Positions 1 to 7,967 of a stretch of DNA of 17,496 bases are shown piece after piece (the first letter of the stretch is position 1; each line of letters opens with the position of its first letter). Under the pieces are notes generated by a model that did not search any database, was not told the DNA's origin, and saw nothing but the letters and a program-made list of their open reading frames with translations. The stretch is from Candidatus Cloacimonadota bacterium (GTDB lineage Bacteria > Cloacimonadota > Cloacimonadia > JGIOTU-2), in the NCBI GenBank assembly GCA_021160355.1, contig JAGHCS010000175.1, positions 1 through 17,496 on the forward strand, written 5' to 3'. The position numbers and the translations under genes were made by a program.

Positions 1-236
1 GGTTGTAGGTGTACAACGAATTCTGCGCTCTTGAAAAACAATGAGAGGAATCCAAAAATCCATCCTATCATAGGTGGATGATCAAAATAAGAGAGCTGGA
101 AATTCCTGCCCCAAAGAAAGTAATACGCTTCGTCCGGAATAATGTTGAGCCCTATCGTATAAATGAGCTTGAAAATAGTCACGGCACCGATAAAGATGAA
201 CGCTTTTTCATCGTAACTTAGCTTATTTTGTCTCAT
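1..236 (-). CDS. GT39-type (PMT_2/ArnT-like) membrane glycosyltransferase, N-terminal fragment
   Basis: The reading frame starts at an ATG whose complement is at 234-236 and is open to the window edge, giving about 78 residues. A hydrophobic segment (FIFIGAVTIFKLIYTIGL) is followed by PDEAYYFLWGRNFQLSYFDHPP. This D-E-A-Y-Y...W...L-S-Y-F-D-H-P-P block is typical of the first periplasmic loop of GT39/PMT-like transferases, which use polyprenyl-phosphate sugars to modify lipids or proteins in the inner membrane. In that family the acidic residue of the D-E pair is catalytically important. The start overlaps the end of the upstream GtrA gene by 14 bp, and a Shine-Dalgarno-like AAGGGTGA lies inside the GtrA 3' end (complement of about 242-249), so the two are probably translationally coupled. 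The acceptor and sugar cannot be told from this fragment. Confidence 0.85.
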   Translation of the reverse strand, partial: MRQNKLSYDEKAFIFIGAVTIFKLIYTIGLNIIPDEAYYFLWGRNFQLSYFDHPPMIGWIFGFLSLFFKSAEFVVHLQ

Positions 237-660
237 CGATTTCACCCTTAAACGTCCAAAAATAATGTATGATATAATTCACAAATGTAATGATCACGAT
301 CGCTATAAATTTGGAGATCAGGTCATTGATTTTGAATAGCTCAGTGAAAAAAATCATAAGAAAATTCTGTGCAATGCCGGTTATGATCATTGAAGAATTG
401 TATTTGAGAAGACGTGCTACAAAGCTGCGTTTTGACTTTGCCGGATTATCCTTCCATGTCCAGAAATTATTGAGCAGAAAATTGTTGATGATAGATATCT
501 CGGTTGCGATCACTCCTGCAAAAATATAATGCATTCCTGCAAGCGTAAGAAGATATTGAACTCCAAGGTTCACCACTGTGCCGCTTCCGCCCACAATGCC
601 GAATTTGATGAAACGCATTAAATGATTTTTGCGTAATCTTTGAAAAAATGAATTTGCCAT
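223..660 (-). CDS. GtrA-family membrane protein
   Basis: This 145-residue protein has about four hydrophobic segments and the GtrA signatures: an N-terminal RFIKFGIVGGSGTVVNLGVQY, a mid-protein EISIINNFLLNNFWTWK, and a C-terminal NYIIHYFWTFKGE. GtrA-like proteins are small four-helix membrane proteins associated with polyprenyl-linked sugars, thought to help bring undecaprenyl-phosphate-glucose or related donors across the membrane. Length is normal for the family. It lies just upstream of, and overlaps by 14 bp, a GT39-type glycosyltransferase, a common pairing that supports a shared role in envelope glycan decoration. The gene is divergent from the biotin ligase gene. No strong Shine-Dalgarno is visible before the ATG. 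Confidence 0.93.
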   Translation of the reverse strand: MANSFFQRLRKNHLMRFIKFGIVGGSGTVVNLGVQYLLTLAGMHYIFAGVIATEISIINNFLLNNFWTWKDNPAKSKRSFVARLLKYNSSMIITGIAQNFLMIFFTELFKINDLISKFIAIVIITFVNYIIHYFWTFKGEIDETK

Positions 661-729
661 AGTTCTGGTTTCTTAAAGTTGATGCAGAATTTTCTTGTCC
701 AGAAAAGAATCACCTGTAATAAATGCATC

Positions 730-1455
730 ATGAAGACCGAACTTTTCCCGGCGATCAAATTTTACAGAAAAACAGCATCGACAAATGCACTCGCATGCTG
801 TTACCTAGATGACCATGCTTTCAGAAAGAATTTTGTGATATGCGCTCGCGAGCAGACAGCAGGAGTCGGAAGATTGGAAAGAAGCTGGTATTCGCCTGTT
901 GGCGGTCTGTATTGCACGCTTGCATTCCCAGACCAGCATTTTCCCTCATCGGTCACCCTCTTCACTGGTGTGGTAATACATAAGGTGCTCAGCTCCACTT
1001 TTCCTGATCTGCATTTCTCTATCAAGTGGCCCAACGATATTTTAGTAAGTGGGAAAAAAGTCGGCGGTATCCTCACTTCTTCAAATAAACACGGTACGAT
1101 TATTGGAATGGGTATTGACTGTAATGTCGAAAGAATCCCTGAACGTCTTAAAGGAATCGCAACTTCACTTTTGATCGAAACGAACAAGAAGGTGGTATTA
1201 AAAAGACTCCTGAAAGTGATCCTCAAAACGTTCGAAGAGAATCTGCAGTTTTTTAACGAATTCGGATTTATTCATTTTGTAGAATATTTTGAGAAATTTC
1301 ATTCTCTCGCGAACAAGAAAGTTGTGATTCATTCAGGTGACACGCAACTGGTTGGTAAAGTTATGGGAATTACGGATGAGGGTGCGCTGAACCTGGAAAA
1401 CGAGAACGGTTTGCACACAATACTCTCTGCTGATAAGATTGACATCCTGAACTGA
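730..1455 (+). CDS. birA: Biotin--[acetyl-CoA-carboxylase] ligase, without DNA-binding domain
   Basis: The enzyme makes biotinyl-5'-AMP and transfers biotin to a lysine of biotin carrier proteins. From the ATG at 730 it is 241 residues. Landmarks: TASTNALA (about 15-22), the adenylate-binding loop AGVGRLERSW (44-53), SPVGGLYCTL (55-64), IKWPNDIL (98-105) and KVGGIL with K110 as the probable catalytic lysine (E. coli K183 equivalent). The C-terminal part, around GKVMGITDEGALNLE, matches the small SH3-like BPL_C domain. There is no N-terminal helix-turn-helix, so it is not a repressor. In-frame starts exist at 679 (TTG) and 682 (ATG). I prefer 730 because the extra residues match nothing in the family and would leave only about 20 bp for divergent promoters with gtrA. 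The loop differs from the E. coli GRGRRGR consensus at three positions but keeps the key second arginine (R48). Confidence 0.93.
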   Translation: MKTELFPAIKFYRKTASTNALACCYLDDHAFRKNFVICAREQTAGVGRLERSWYSPVGGLYCTLAFPDQHFPSSVTLFTGVVIHKVLSSTFPDLHFSIKWPNDILVSGKKVGGILTSSNKHGTIIGMGIDCNVERIPERLKGIATSLLIETNKKVVLKRLLKVILKTFEENLQFFNEFGFIHFVEYFEKFHSLANKKVVIHSGDTQLVGKVMGITDEGALNLENENGLHTILSADKIDILN

Positions 1456-1476
1456 GTTTGATGTTTGTACACCTAT

Positions 1477-1553
1477 GCCCCGGTAGCTCAGTAGGATAGA
1501 GCACCGGTTTCCTAAACCGTAGGTCGGAGGTTCGAATCCTCTCCGGGGTACCA
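1477..1553 (+). tRNA. tRNA-Arg (anticodon CCT)
   Basis: The sequence folds into a full cloverleaf of 77 nt including an encoded CCA (1551-1553). The acceptor stem GCCCCGG pairs with CCGGGGT (G-U at the first pair). The D stem is GCTC/GAGC, the loop TTCCTAA has anticodon CCT at 1511-1513, and the T arm is GGAGG-TTCGAAT-CCTCT. The D loop carries GG followed by A at position 20, an arginine identity element, alongside C35. The only stem defect is a C-U mismatch at pair 27-43. It decodes AGG. It begins 21 nt after the biotin ligase stop codon on the same strand. Confidence 0.97.
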
Positions 1554-1564
1554 TTTTTATAGCT

Positions 1565-1591
1565 CACGGATTAACGCGGATTTTCACAGAT
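1565..1591. repeat. Intergenic repeat module, three units at exactly 10-nt spacing
   Basis: On the plus strand the units CACGGATT (1565-1572), CGCGGATT (1575-1582) and CACAGAT (1585-1591) begin exactly 10 nt apart, starting 11 nt after the tRNA CCA end. On the minus strand this reads ATCTGTGAAA, ATCCGCGTTA, ATCCGTGAGC. It resembles the AATTYGTGNN triplet array inside the Kelch gene at 14329-14358. It is not coding. I recall similar short sequences as dispersed repeats in environmental genomes, but this was not checked. Function is unknown. Confidence 0.55.
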
Positions 1592-1706
1592 GAAGAAAAA
1601 TATACTAAAGCAAAAATCCAGTTAGTCCCAGATTTTATCAACTCCTGATTTTTAACACGTCTCAGCTTGAAAAATGAGTCGGGCAAAACATTTTTCTTAA
1701 AAATTC

Positions 1707-1734
1707 CTCTGTGTTTCTCTGTGTGCTCTGTGGT
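1707..1734. repeat. Intergenic repeat module, CTCTGTG three times
   Basis: CTCTGTG occurs at 1707, 1717 and 1726, so spacing is 10 and 9 nt. On the minus strand it reads as CACAGAG units. The module ends directly against the stop codon of the minus-strand 821-aa gene (stop at 1735-1737). Together with the 1565-1591 module it brackets the 181-bp spacer between the tRNA and that gene, in which I see no gene. No stem-loop with a T-run is evident here, so it is not an obvious intrinsic terminator. Confidence 0.5.
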
Positions 1735-4200
1735 TTATTCTTTCTTCAGCTTATACATCGTCCTGATCAGGAATGAGGTATCATCCTTCATCATGCTAAG
1801 CAGTTCCAGGCTTTCAGGAGTATCTATTTTGAGAAACCCGCGCGCTACAATAACCCTGATGCGCTCTGATGGTGAGTGCATATACTTTTCAAGAAGCTGA
1901 ACTGCCCTATCCGTTTTCATATTTCCTAGAGAGGAGAGCACACTCGTAATGTACTTCTTTTTATCAAGCAGTATTGAGAGAGAATCAATAAGAGTAGAAT
2001 CACGAAGTTCGCCGATGAGCGCTAGCGAATTTTTGACAACTACACTATCTTCATCTGCAAGGGCTTTAGGAAGATAAGCTCCAAACTCTGTAGACTTTTT
2101 TGCAAAATTCAAAATTGCCCTGTATTCCAGAGAACCTTTTGTGTCGAGTTTATTCTCGAATATATATTCTGATGCTTCTGCATCTCTTTTAAGCAAAATT
2201 TCTGCAGCTAATGCAACCCTTTTTGCACTACTCCCCACTCCCCATTCCGATGCGATAGAGAAAATTTCTTTGATGGAAGCGAGCGAATCAACTGTTGCGG
2301 CATCTTCTTCTGCTTTTTCTTCCATTGCCGGTTTCTCCTCGGTAACCATGAGTGTATCCCAGCCAACTCCATAGGTTCCATAAGTCCACGTATCATCATT
2401 TTGATATTTTTCAATATACCCGCTTGTATCTGAAGAAATGGGATAGATGTCAGTTCCTCCTGTGTCGAGAAAAATGCCTATGCTTCCAGTATTTCGAGCG
2501 GTATTAGCATAACCGAAATTGCTGGAAACATTTCTCTCGTATCTGTCATTACCACAGGCATCGAGAAATAGAGCAACCGAGTTTGTCAAACCCAGCCCAT
2601 TTCCGCCTTCCACAGAATAGATATCATTTCCTTTTCTGTCGATCAGATATCCAACTGCATAATCGTGCGCCGCTCCCTGTCCGGGTCCGTGCTTGGAATA
2701 ATAGTGATCCTCACCTTCCTCATCATATAAAAATCCACCTGCAAGATGAATACCGCTTCCCTGCGGGTAATACACCGCCGTATAAAAGTCGTTACCCGTT
2801 TTATCTATGATGATACCGAGTGCATACCAGTAAGCAACTGCCTGGCTATATACTGCACCCTGATAAACATCATTGCCTGTTTCATCATACAGAACACCTA
2901 TACCGCCTCCAAGAAATGGACGAACTCCAAAACCGAAACCCTGAGATAGTGCCCGGTGATCGAAAGGTGCAAGTGGAACATGCAGATACTTCCCGCCTGC
3001 ATAATATAGATCACTCCCGTCTGTATCGATAAGAAATCCTGCAGCAAGGGGACCTGCAAAACCTTCTCCAAGTTCGGTTGTTGCATAATGATCGCAGCCC
3101 TTTTCGTCAATTAATAGATTTAAACCGAATGTCGCTGCTGCGATACTGTTTAATCCGCCATTATACACATCATTTCCCTCTATATCGTTTAAGAGAAGAT
3201 ACCCGAAAAAAGAACTGAGTGTATAATCATTTCCATAATATACATCATCCCCCATTATATCACAGGAAATGCCTATGCCGGCAAGCACATGAAATAAATT
3301 GCCTATTTCATCGTTCCGATAAGTATCATCTCCCTTTGCATCGAGCACCCAGTAAAAAGGATTGTTCCAATCAGTTTTGATCGGAGCTGAATATACATCG
3401 TTGCCTACCGGATCGATAATAAATGAATATTGTTCACCGTATCTATCTGCCTGTGGAGTGCCAATGCACATCAAACCAAAGGAGGAGTCATGTATCAGTT
3501 TTCTTGTGTTTTGAAATGCCATGTTCCGCACATTTTCTTTGAGAATATCAAAACCTTTTTGTGAAATGTTCGCTGCATACATCAGTGATGGAAAATCAAT
3601 TTTCTCGAGTATTGGAATCACGTCTTCTTCGATACTCAGGCTGTCATATTCGGTTATCTGATTCTCTTTATAAAACGCTTCATATCGAAGTGAATCCTCC
3701 TCTTCCTGCCACATTGAATACGATAAATAGGTGAGGATATCTTTCTCTTCGCCCGTAATGTCCTTCCATGCTTTATCATAAAAACAATCTGAAATTTCCC
3801 ACACATATTCGACATACCCGAATAGATCATTAATCTCTTTCACATTGTCGTTATAATAATTCTCAAGCATACTTTCATCAAAAGAATCTATCCATTTTGC
3901 CTGAAAGAGAATTTCTGCATACTCGCAGATCATTTGAGATGGCACATGTGTTTCACAAAGAATTTCTATTTGATCTACAAATTTGGGGAATTGAAGAGGA
4001 TTATTAAGAATTTTGACCACTATCGGAAGCTTGAATTTCGTATCCATCGCCCAATCCTTTAAAAAATTCAGAGATTGAAGTGACATGTCATTTTGCTCGA
4101 GAAGCATTTCAATGAGCCCGATTTCACTTTCATTTAACACCTCTGCGTGAACAGAAAATGTAAGACACAATAAAACAAATATGATGGTTATATTCTTCAT
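1735..4200 (-). CDS. Secreted protein with twelve D-x-x-G-N-D-x-Y repeats and a HEAT-like C-terminus
   Basis: This 821-residue protein starts with a signal peptide (hydrophobic ITIIFVLLCLTFSV, likely cleavage VHA|E near residue 20). Residues about 25-255 are mostly helical and match no family I recognise. Residues 261-586 hold twelve repeats of a hydrophobic pair plus D-x-x-G-[NDSCTE]-D-x-Y, followed by a glycine-rich stretch, for example LIDRKGNDIY and LYDETGNDVY. Spacing is usually 25-33 residues, and the sixth repeat is longer. This looks like a beta-solenoid or beta-roll, and the acidic turns could bind calcium as in RTX repeats; both are inferences. An acidic, alanine-rich linker (about 620-645) leads to a C-terminal region of alpha-helical HEAT-like repeats (about 655-821), for example SPSERIRVIVARGFLKI. 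The start is supported by AAAGGA six bases before the ATG. The HAD phosphatase gene lies 81 bp upstream on the same strand. It probably acts outside the cytoplasm; function is unknown. Confidence 0.85.
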   Translation of the reverse strand: MKNITIIFVLLCLTFSVHAEVLNESEIGLIEMLLEQNDMSLQSLNFLKDWAMDTKFKLPIVVKILNNPLQFPKFVDQIEILCETHVPSQMICEYAEILFQAKWIDSFDESMLENYYNDNVKEINDLFGYVEYVWEISDCFYDKAWKDITGEEKDILTYLSYSMWQEEEDSLRYEAFYKENQITEYDSLSIEEDVIPILEKIDFPSLMYAANISQKGFDILKENVRNMAFQNTRKLIHDSSFGLMCIGTPQADRYGEQYSFIIDPVGNDVYSAPIKTDWNNPFYWVLDAKGDDTYRNDEIGNLFHVLAGIGISCDIMGDDVYYGNDYTLSSFFGYLLLNDIEGNDVYNGGLNSIAAATFGLNLLIDEKGCDHYATTELGEGFAGPLAAGFLIDTDGSDLYYAGGKYLHVPLAPFDHRALSQGFGFGVRPFLGGGIGVLYDETGNDVYQGAVYSQAVAYWYALGIIIDKTGNDFYTAVYYPQGSGIHLAGGFLYDEEGEDHYYSKHGPGQGAAHDYAVGYLIDRKGNDIYSVEGGNGLGLTNSVALFLDACGNDRYERNVSSNFGYANTARNTGSIGIFLDTGGTDIYPISSDTSGYIEKYQNDDTWTYGTYGVGWDTLMVTEEKPAMEEKAEEDAATVDSLASIKEIFSIASEWGVGSSAKRVALAAEILLKRDAEASEYIFENKLDTKGSLEYRAILNFAKKSTEFGAYLPKALADEDSVVVKNSLALIGELRDSTLIDSLSILLDKKKYITSVLSSLGNMKTDRAVQLLEKYMHSPSERIRVIVARGFLKIDTPESLELLSMMKDDTSFLIRTMYKLKKE
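2443..3420 (-). repeat. Coding region of the twelve D-x-x-G-N-D-x-Y repeats
   Basis: The segment encodes residues 261-586 of the 821-aa protein. The twelve cores in order are IIDPVGNDVY, VLDAKGDDTY, SCDIMGDDVY, LNDIEGNDVY, LIDEKGCDHY, LIDTDGSDLY, LYDETGNDVY, IIDKTGNDFY, LYDEEGEDHY, LIDRKGNDIY, FLDACGNDRY and FLDTGGTDIY. The first Asp, the Gly, the second Asp and the Tyr are invariant in all twelve. The repeats are conserved as protein but not as DNA, so the array is old rather than a recent tandem duplication. Confidence 0.85.
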
Positions 4201-4281
4201 TTATTATCCTTTATAAACCGTTTTTAATGTAGATAAATTTTCGAGATCGAACGTAAAATCGAAGTTCTTTTTGGTTATTCA

Positions 4282-5106
4282 TTACAAAATATTTTCTCGT
4301 ATCACTTTTGAAAATCCGCTGCTCTGGTTTGATGAAGTATTTTTATATTTCTTTTTCATTTCATCTGGCGCATTCTCTACGACATAGCTGTACGCAGTCC
4401 AATCCAGAAGCTCAATGTCGTTGTAATCATTTCCAATGCTGAAAGTGTCCTGCTGTGAAATATCAAGATGTGAACAAAGCCATTCTGCAGCATTCCCCTT
4501 GGAAACATTCTTCGGAAAAATCTCAATCCAGAGTGACGTGTGATCGATGGGAGATGTTGTTCTTATCACTCTCAGATCGGGCAAGAGATTTTTTATCATT
4601 TCAAATTTTCTGGTATCTTTTGGAATTACTGCGAGGACTTGTGATGCTTTTTCGATATGATTCTCGTCCGACGTGAGAGGTGACCCGCAGTTCTTATAAT
4701 ATGAAAATCTGCGATCAAAATCATTTATCTCCGTGCTGAATTTCTGATAATGAAACTTATGATTTTCCGGCACGGGTTTGTGGATCATATGGTCAATATT
4801 ATGAAAGTTGAGGATTTGCCTAACACGCGCGATCTCGTCCCTTGAAAGAAAGTGAGAGTACAGTATTTCCCTTGTGTTCCAGTTTAAAATACCTACACCG
4901 CATGAAAAAATGATATAATCAAAATGTGGAAAATCATCATCGAATATCTTGCCTAAAGAATAGAGCGACCTGCCAGTTGCGAGCACACGCACAATGTCTC
5001 TTTTCCCCAACTCTTCAAGAACCGCAAGGTCTTCTTTGCTTATTGTTCTATCGTGTCTAAGCAACGTCCCGTCGAGATCCGTGAAGATGATTTTACAATT
5101 TTTCAT
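4282..5106 (-). CDS. Cof-type HAD-superfamily phosphatase
   Basis: This 274-residue cytoplasmic hydrolase has all four HAD motifs. Motif I is FTDLDGTLL, with nucleophile D10 and acid/base D12. Motif II is LATGRS with T44. Motif III is K203 in VSKGNAAEWL. Motif IV is GNDYNDIE with D227 and D230 binding Mg2+. A large C2-type cap lies between motifs II and III, as in the Cof/IIB subfamily, whose members dephosphorylate sugar phosphates, nucleotides or cofactor intermediates. Length is normal. The substrate cannot be predicted from sequence. No clear Shine-Dalgarno precedes the ATG. It is divergent from the GT9 gene and 81 bp upstream of the secreted repeat protein, with which it may be cotranscribed. 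Confidence 0.93.
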   Translation of the reverse strand: MKNCKIIFTDLDGTLLRHDRTISKEDLAVLEELGKRDIVRVLATGRSLYSLGKIFDDDFPHFDYIIFSCGVGILNWNTREILYSHFLSRDEIARVRQILNFHNIDHMIHKPVPENHKFHYQKFSTEINDFDRRFSYYKNCGSPLTSDENHIEKASQVLAVIPKDTRKFEMIKNLLPDLRVIRTTSPIDHTSLWIEIFPKNVSKGNAAEWLCSHLDISQQDTFSIGNDYNDIELLDWTAYSYVVENAPDEMKKKYKNTSSNQSSGFSKVIRENIL

Positions 5107-5129
5107 AATTTTTTAATATCTCTATAATT

Positions 5130-5157
5130 TTGATACATTTTATAGGTACAATATCTT
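5130..5157 (+). promoter_or_regulatory. Candidate sigma70-type promoter for the GT9 gene
   Basis: TTGATA (5130-5135) and TATCTT (5152-5157) are separated by 16 bp in the 120-bp spacer between the divergent HAD and GT9 genes. It lies about 70 bp before the GT9 start. The match is partial and the region is AT-rich, so this is a weak call. Confidence 0.25.
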
Positions 5158-5226
5158 TGTAAATAAATTTGACCAAAAGCACATAGGTTCAGAAAGTCGG
5201 CGAAGCAATGAACAAGGATCAGAATA

Positions 5227-6432
5227 ATGGATGTCGAGTATATTCGAAAAATAGATAAGTGGCTTGGAATTCCGATGTGTACGTTATTGACTATTCTCTA
5301 TGCAATCCGTACATTGTTCAAACCGTCTTTAAGAAAGCCGATTCACCCAAAAAACATCTTATTTGTTGAGCTTTCAGAAATGGGCTCAGCAATACTCGCC
5401 TATTCTGTTCTGCAAAAGACAAAGGAGCTTTTCCCGGACTCAAATATTTATTTCCTTATATTTGAAGAGAACAAGGAAAGTGTGTATATTACAGAGGTAA
5501 TCCCCAGAGAAAATGTGCTGACAATTGACTGTTCAAATTTCTCGCGGTTTGTGTTCTCAACACTTTCCGTTCTGAAGACAATGCACAAAATTTCGATCGA
5601 TACGTACATCGACATGGAATTATTTTCTCGGGCGACCAGCATCATTTCGTATCTTTCAGGAGCTCATAATCGGGTTGGATATTACAAATTCCACATGGAA
5701 GGATTGTATCGTGGAAATTTCCTCACACACCGGGTAACCTACAATCCACATCAGCATATTTCGTATAATTTTTATAATCTGCTTTACTCTCTTGTCGTTC
5801 CCTTTGATGAGTACCCGAAACTGAAAAGACATTTTGATAATATTCCGACAGTACCTCGTATTACATCACCAGACGAAGCAAAAAACGCGATCCTGTCCAA
5901 GCTGAAAGCCGAAAATCCTAGCATAAAAAATACCTCAAAGCTGGTCGTATTCAATCCCAATGCCGGTATACTTCCGATCCGTGCCTGGCCCATTGAAAAA
6001 TATACCGAGTTAGCAAAAAGAATAACCGAGCTGGAGAATACATTTATCGTCATCATGGGTGTACATGAAGCGGCAAAAGATGCAAAAATAATTCAGCAAG
6101 CTAATCCAAATAGGATAGTTGATCTGACCAATAAGACAACATTGAAGGAAATAATTGACCTTTTCAACATATCCGATGTGCTTGTAACCAATGATTCCGG
6201 ACCTGCTCATTTTGCGAGCTTGACCCCAATTACAAACATTGTTTTCTTCGGACCAGAAACCCCAAAATTATATGGACCTCTCGGAGAGAATTGTCATTCT
6301 TTATATACTGATTTTGGCTGCAGTCCGTGCGTGAGTGCATTCAATCACAGAAAAACAACCTGCAAAGATAATCAATGTGTAAAAGTAATTCCTGTCGAAA
6401 CTGTGTATGATCTTGTCGTTAAGAATTTGTAA
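5227..6432 (+). CDS. GT9-family glycosyltransferase (heptosyltransferase-like)
   Basis: This 401-residue protein has the GT9 (GT-B fold) pattern. The N-terminal Rossmann half begins NILFVELSEMGSAILAYSVLQ. The C-terminal half contains VVFNPNAGILPIRAWPIEKYTELAKRI, then LVTNDSGPAHFASL and IVFFGPETPKLYGPLGEN; the D-S-G-P-x-H segment is the nucleotide-sugar-binding signature. In the known family members ADP-heptose (or a related sugar) is transferred to lipid A-core or other glycans at the inner face of the cytoplasmic membrane. The C-terminus has a cysteine cluster (CSPCVSAFNH...CKDNQC) seen in many GT9 proteins. The amphipathic start (IDKWLGIPMCTLLTILYAI) may touch the membrane. AAGGA at 5214-5218 supports the ATG. 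The acceptor is unknown. Confidence 0.92.
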   Translation: MDVEYIRKIDKWLGIPMCTLLTILYAIRTLFKPSLRKPIHPKNILFVELSEMGSAILAYSVLQKTKELFPDSNIYFLIFEENKESVYITEVIPRENVLTIDCSNFSRFVFSTLSVLKTMHKISIDTYIDMELFSRATSIISYLSGAHNRVGYYKFHMEGLYRGNFLTHRVTYNPHQHISYNFYNLLYSLVVPFDEYPKLKRHFDNIPTVPRITSPDEAKNAILSKLKAENPSIKNTSKLVVFNPNAGILPIRAWPIEKYTELAKRITELENTFIVIMGVHEAAKDAKIIQQANPNRIVDLTNKTTLKEIIDLFNISDVLVTNDSGPAHFASLTPITNIVFFGPETPKLYGPLGENCHSLYTDFGCSPCVSAFNHRKTTCKDNQCVKVIPVETVYDLVVKNL

Positions 6433-6503
6433 CACACTATTCATTTGATGATCAATTTTTTACCTGAAACAACTCTTCTATGAAGTAGGAACATCTCCAT
6501 TTT

Positions 6504-7940
6504 ATGTCATTTACCGGAATAGATCTTACCCGCGGAAACCTTATTAAAAACCTGGTGAAGCTCTCGCTGCCAATCATGTTTTCTAATTTTTTGCAAATGT
6601 TCTACAATCTGACTGATGCTTTTTGGCTTGGGAAATTGGGTGAGCATGCTCGTCATGCGGTCTCCGTTGCAGGACTTGCCTTCCCACTGATATTCTTCCT
6701 TTCATCTTTCGGCTTTGGTTTTGTAATAGCCGGCACCTCTCTTATTGCCCAGTATAAAGGCGCTAATAAAATGGAAAAGATGAAAGAGGTCGTCGGGCAA
6801 TTCGTACTCATAATAGCAATCTTCTCGATTTTGTTTGTTGCGACTGGATTTCTCTTCATAAATGATATATTGCACCTTCTGCAAACTCCTCAAGAGATAT
6901 TCGATCTGGCGAAGCAATTCATTACCATCATACTTATGGGCATGATATTCATGTTCATATTTCTCTCATATCAGAGCTTTTCCCATGGACTTGGTGACAC
7001 GATCTCTCCAATGAAAATTCAGATCATTTCTGTAAGTTTGAATTTAGTACTCGATCCTCTTATGATATTCGGTATCGGATTTTTCCCGCGGATGGAAACA
7101 ATTGGTGCGGCATGGGCGACACTCATCGCAAGAGGGGTCGCAGCGGTCATTGCAGTGATATTTCTCTTTAGAAAAACCCCCTACATTATACCAAAATTAC
7201 CTGAGATCAAGCCGGCAAAAGAGATGCTGATGAGAATATTAAGAATCAGTATACCCGCTTCTCTCGCACAGTCAATGACCAGCTTTGGATTCATCATACT
7301 CCAGGGATTTGTCAACTCTTTCGGCACTATTGTAATGTCTGCTTATGCAATCAATAATCGCATTATCAGTTTTTTTATGATGCCTGCAATGGGAATTAGT
7401 AACGGACTGGCTTCTATTATCGGGCAAAATATTGGCGCTCGAAAGATCAGACGGGCAGAGAAAAGTGTAACTGTCGCTTTTTTGCTTGTATGCGGCATTA
7501 TGTTCACCGGAAGTCTGCTCGTGTATTTATTTGGCGGTTCGATCACCCAATTCTTCATTAATGATCCTCAGGTTGTTGAAGTGGGTAGAAGAATGTTCAA
7601 GGTAACACCAATCGCTTCGTTTATTTTTGGAATTTTATTTGTATTTATTGGTGCTTTTAATGGAGCCGGTCATACAAAACCTGTCATGCTGCTTAATATC
7701 GGACGGCTTTGGTTTATCAGAATACCGCTTGTATACATTCTTTCGGGCACAATTCTTAATATTGCATTCCTCAAAAGCAGTTTCCTCTATCCTATACTTT
7801 ACCGCATTTCACTCCCCCTTTCAACGTATCCATATGAGTCACTCTGGTGGTCAATGGTAGTAAGCAACTCAATTTGCAGTGTGATCGCATATCTTATCTA
7901 TAAAAGAGGAAGCTGGAAAGAACCTCGAATAGCTACATAA
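6504..7940 (+). CDS. MATE-family multidrug/metabolite efflux transporter
   Basis: This 478-residue membrane protein has about twelve hydrophobic helices in two homologous halves, with typical MatE features: LVKLSLPIMFSNFLQMFYNLTDAFWLGKLG at the start, GLGDTISPMK and LDPLMIFGIG in the first half, and SIPASLAQSMTSFGFIILQ plus NGLASIIGQNIGARKIRRAE in the second. MATE proteins export cationic drugs or metabolites in exchange for Na+ or H+; some relatives export other metabolites. Length is normal. The start has only a TAGGA about 13 bases upstream, further than ideal, but no alternative start nearby fits the family better. It lies 71 bp after the GT9 gene on the same strand and may be cotranscribed. 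Confidence 0.93.
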   Translation: MSFTGIDLTRGNLIKNLVKLSLPIMFSNFLQMFYNLTDAFWLGKLGEHARHAVSVAGLAFPLIFFLSSFGFGFVIAGTSLIAQYKGANKMEKMKEVVGQFVLIIAIFSILFVATGFLFINDILHLLQTPQEIFDLAKQFITIILMGMIFMFIFLSYQSFSHGLGDTISPMKIQIISVSLNLVLDPLMIFGIGFFPRMETIGAAWATLIARGVAAVIAVIFLFRKTPYIIPKLPEIKPAKEMLMRILRISIPASLAQSMTSFGFIILQGFVNSFGTIVMSAYAINNRIISFFMMPAMGISNGLASIIGQNIGARKIRRAEKSVTVAFLLVCGIMFTGSLLVYLFGGSITQFFINDPQVVEVGRRMFKVTPIASFIFGILFVFIGAFNGAGHTKPVMLLNIGRLWFIRIPLVYILSGTILNIAFLKSSFLYPILYRISLPLSTYPYESLWWSMVVSNSICSVIAYLIYKRGSWKEPRIAT

Positions 7941-7967
7941 ACTAACAATATACATACAAGCAATATA

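Noticed and set aside
1333..1567. Minus-strand ORFs reading 'GFEPPTYGLGNRC' and 'PERIRTSDLRFRKP'
   Set aside because: They are antisense translations of the tRNA-Arg gene and the end of the biotin ligase gene, a well-known type of spurious protein call.
1540..1600. Integration (att) site at the 3' end of the tRNA
   Set aside because: No integrase gene and no second copy of the tRNA 3' end are seen in the window.
1565..1734. CRISPR array
   Set aside because: The units are 7-10 nt with no unique spacers, only three units each, and no cas genes are nearby.
6443..6461. TTGAT-G-ATCAA followed by six T as an intrinsic terminator after the GT9 gene
   Set aside because: The arms meet with a one-base centre and are AT-rich, so a stable hairpin loop is not possible at useful length.
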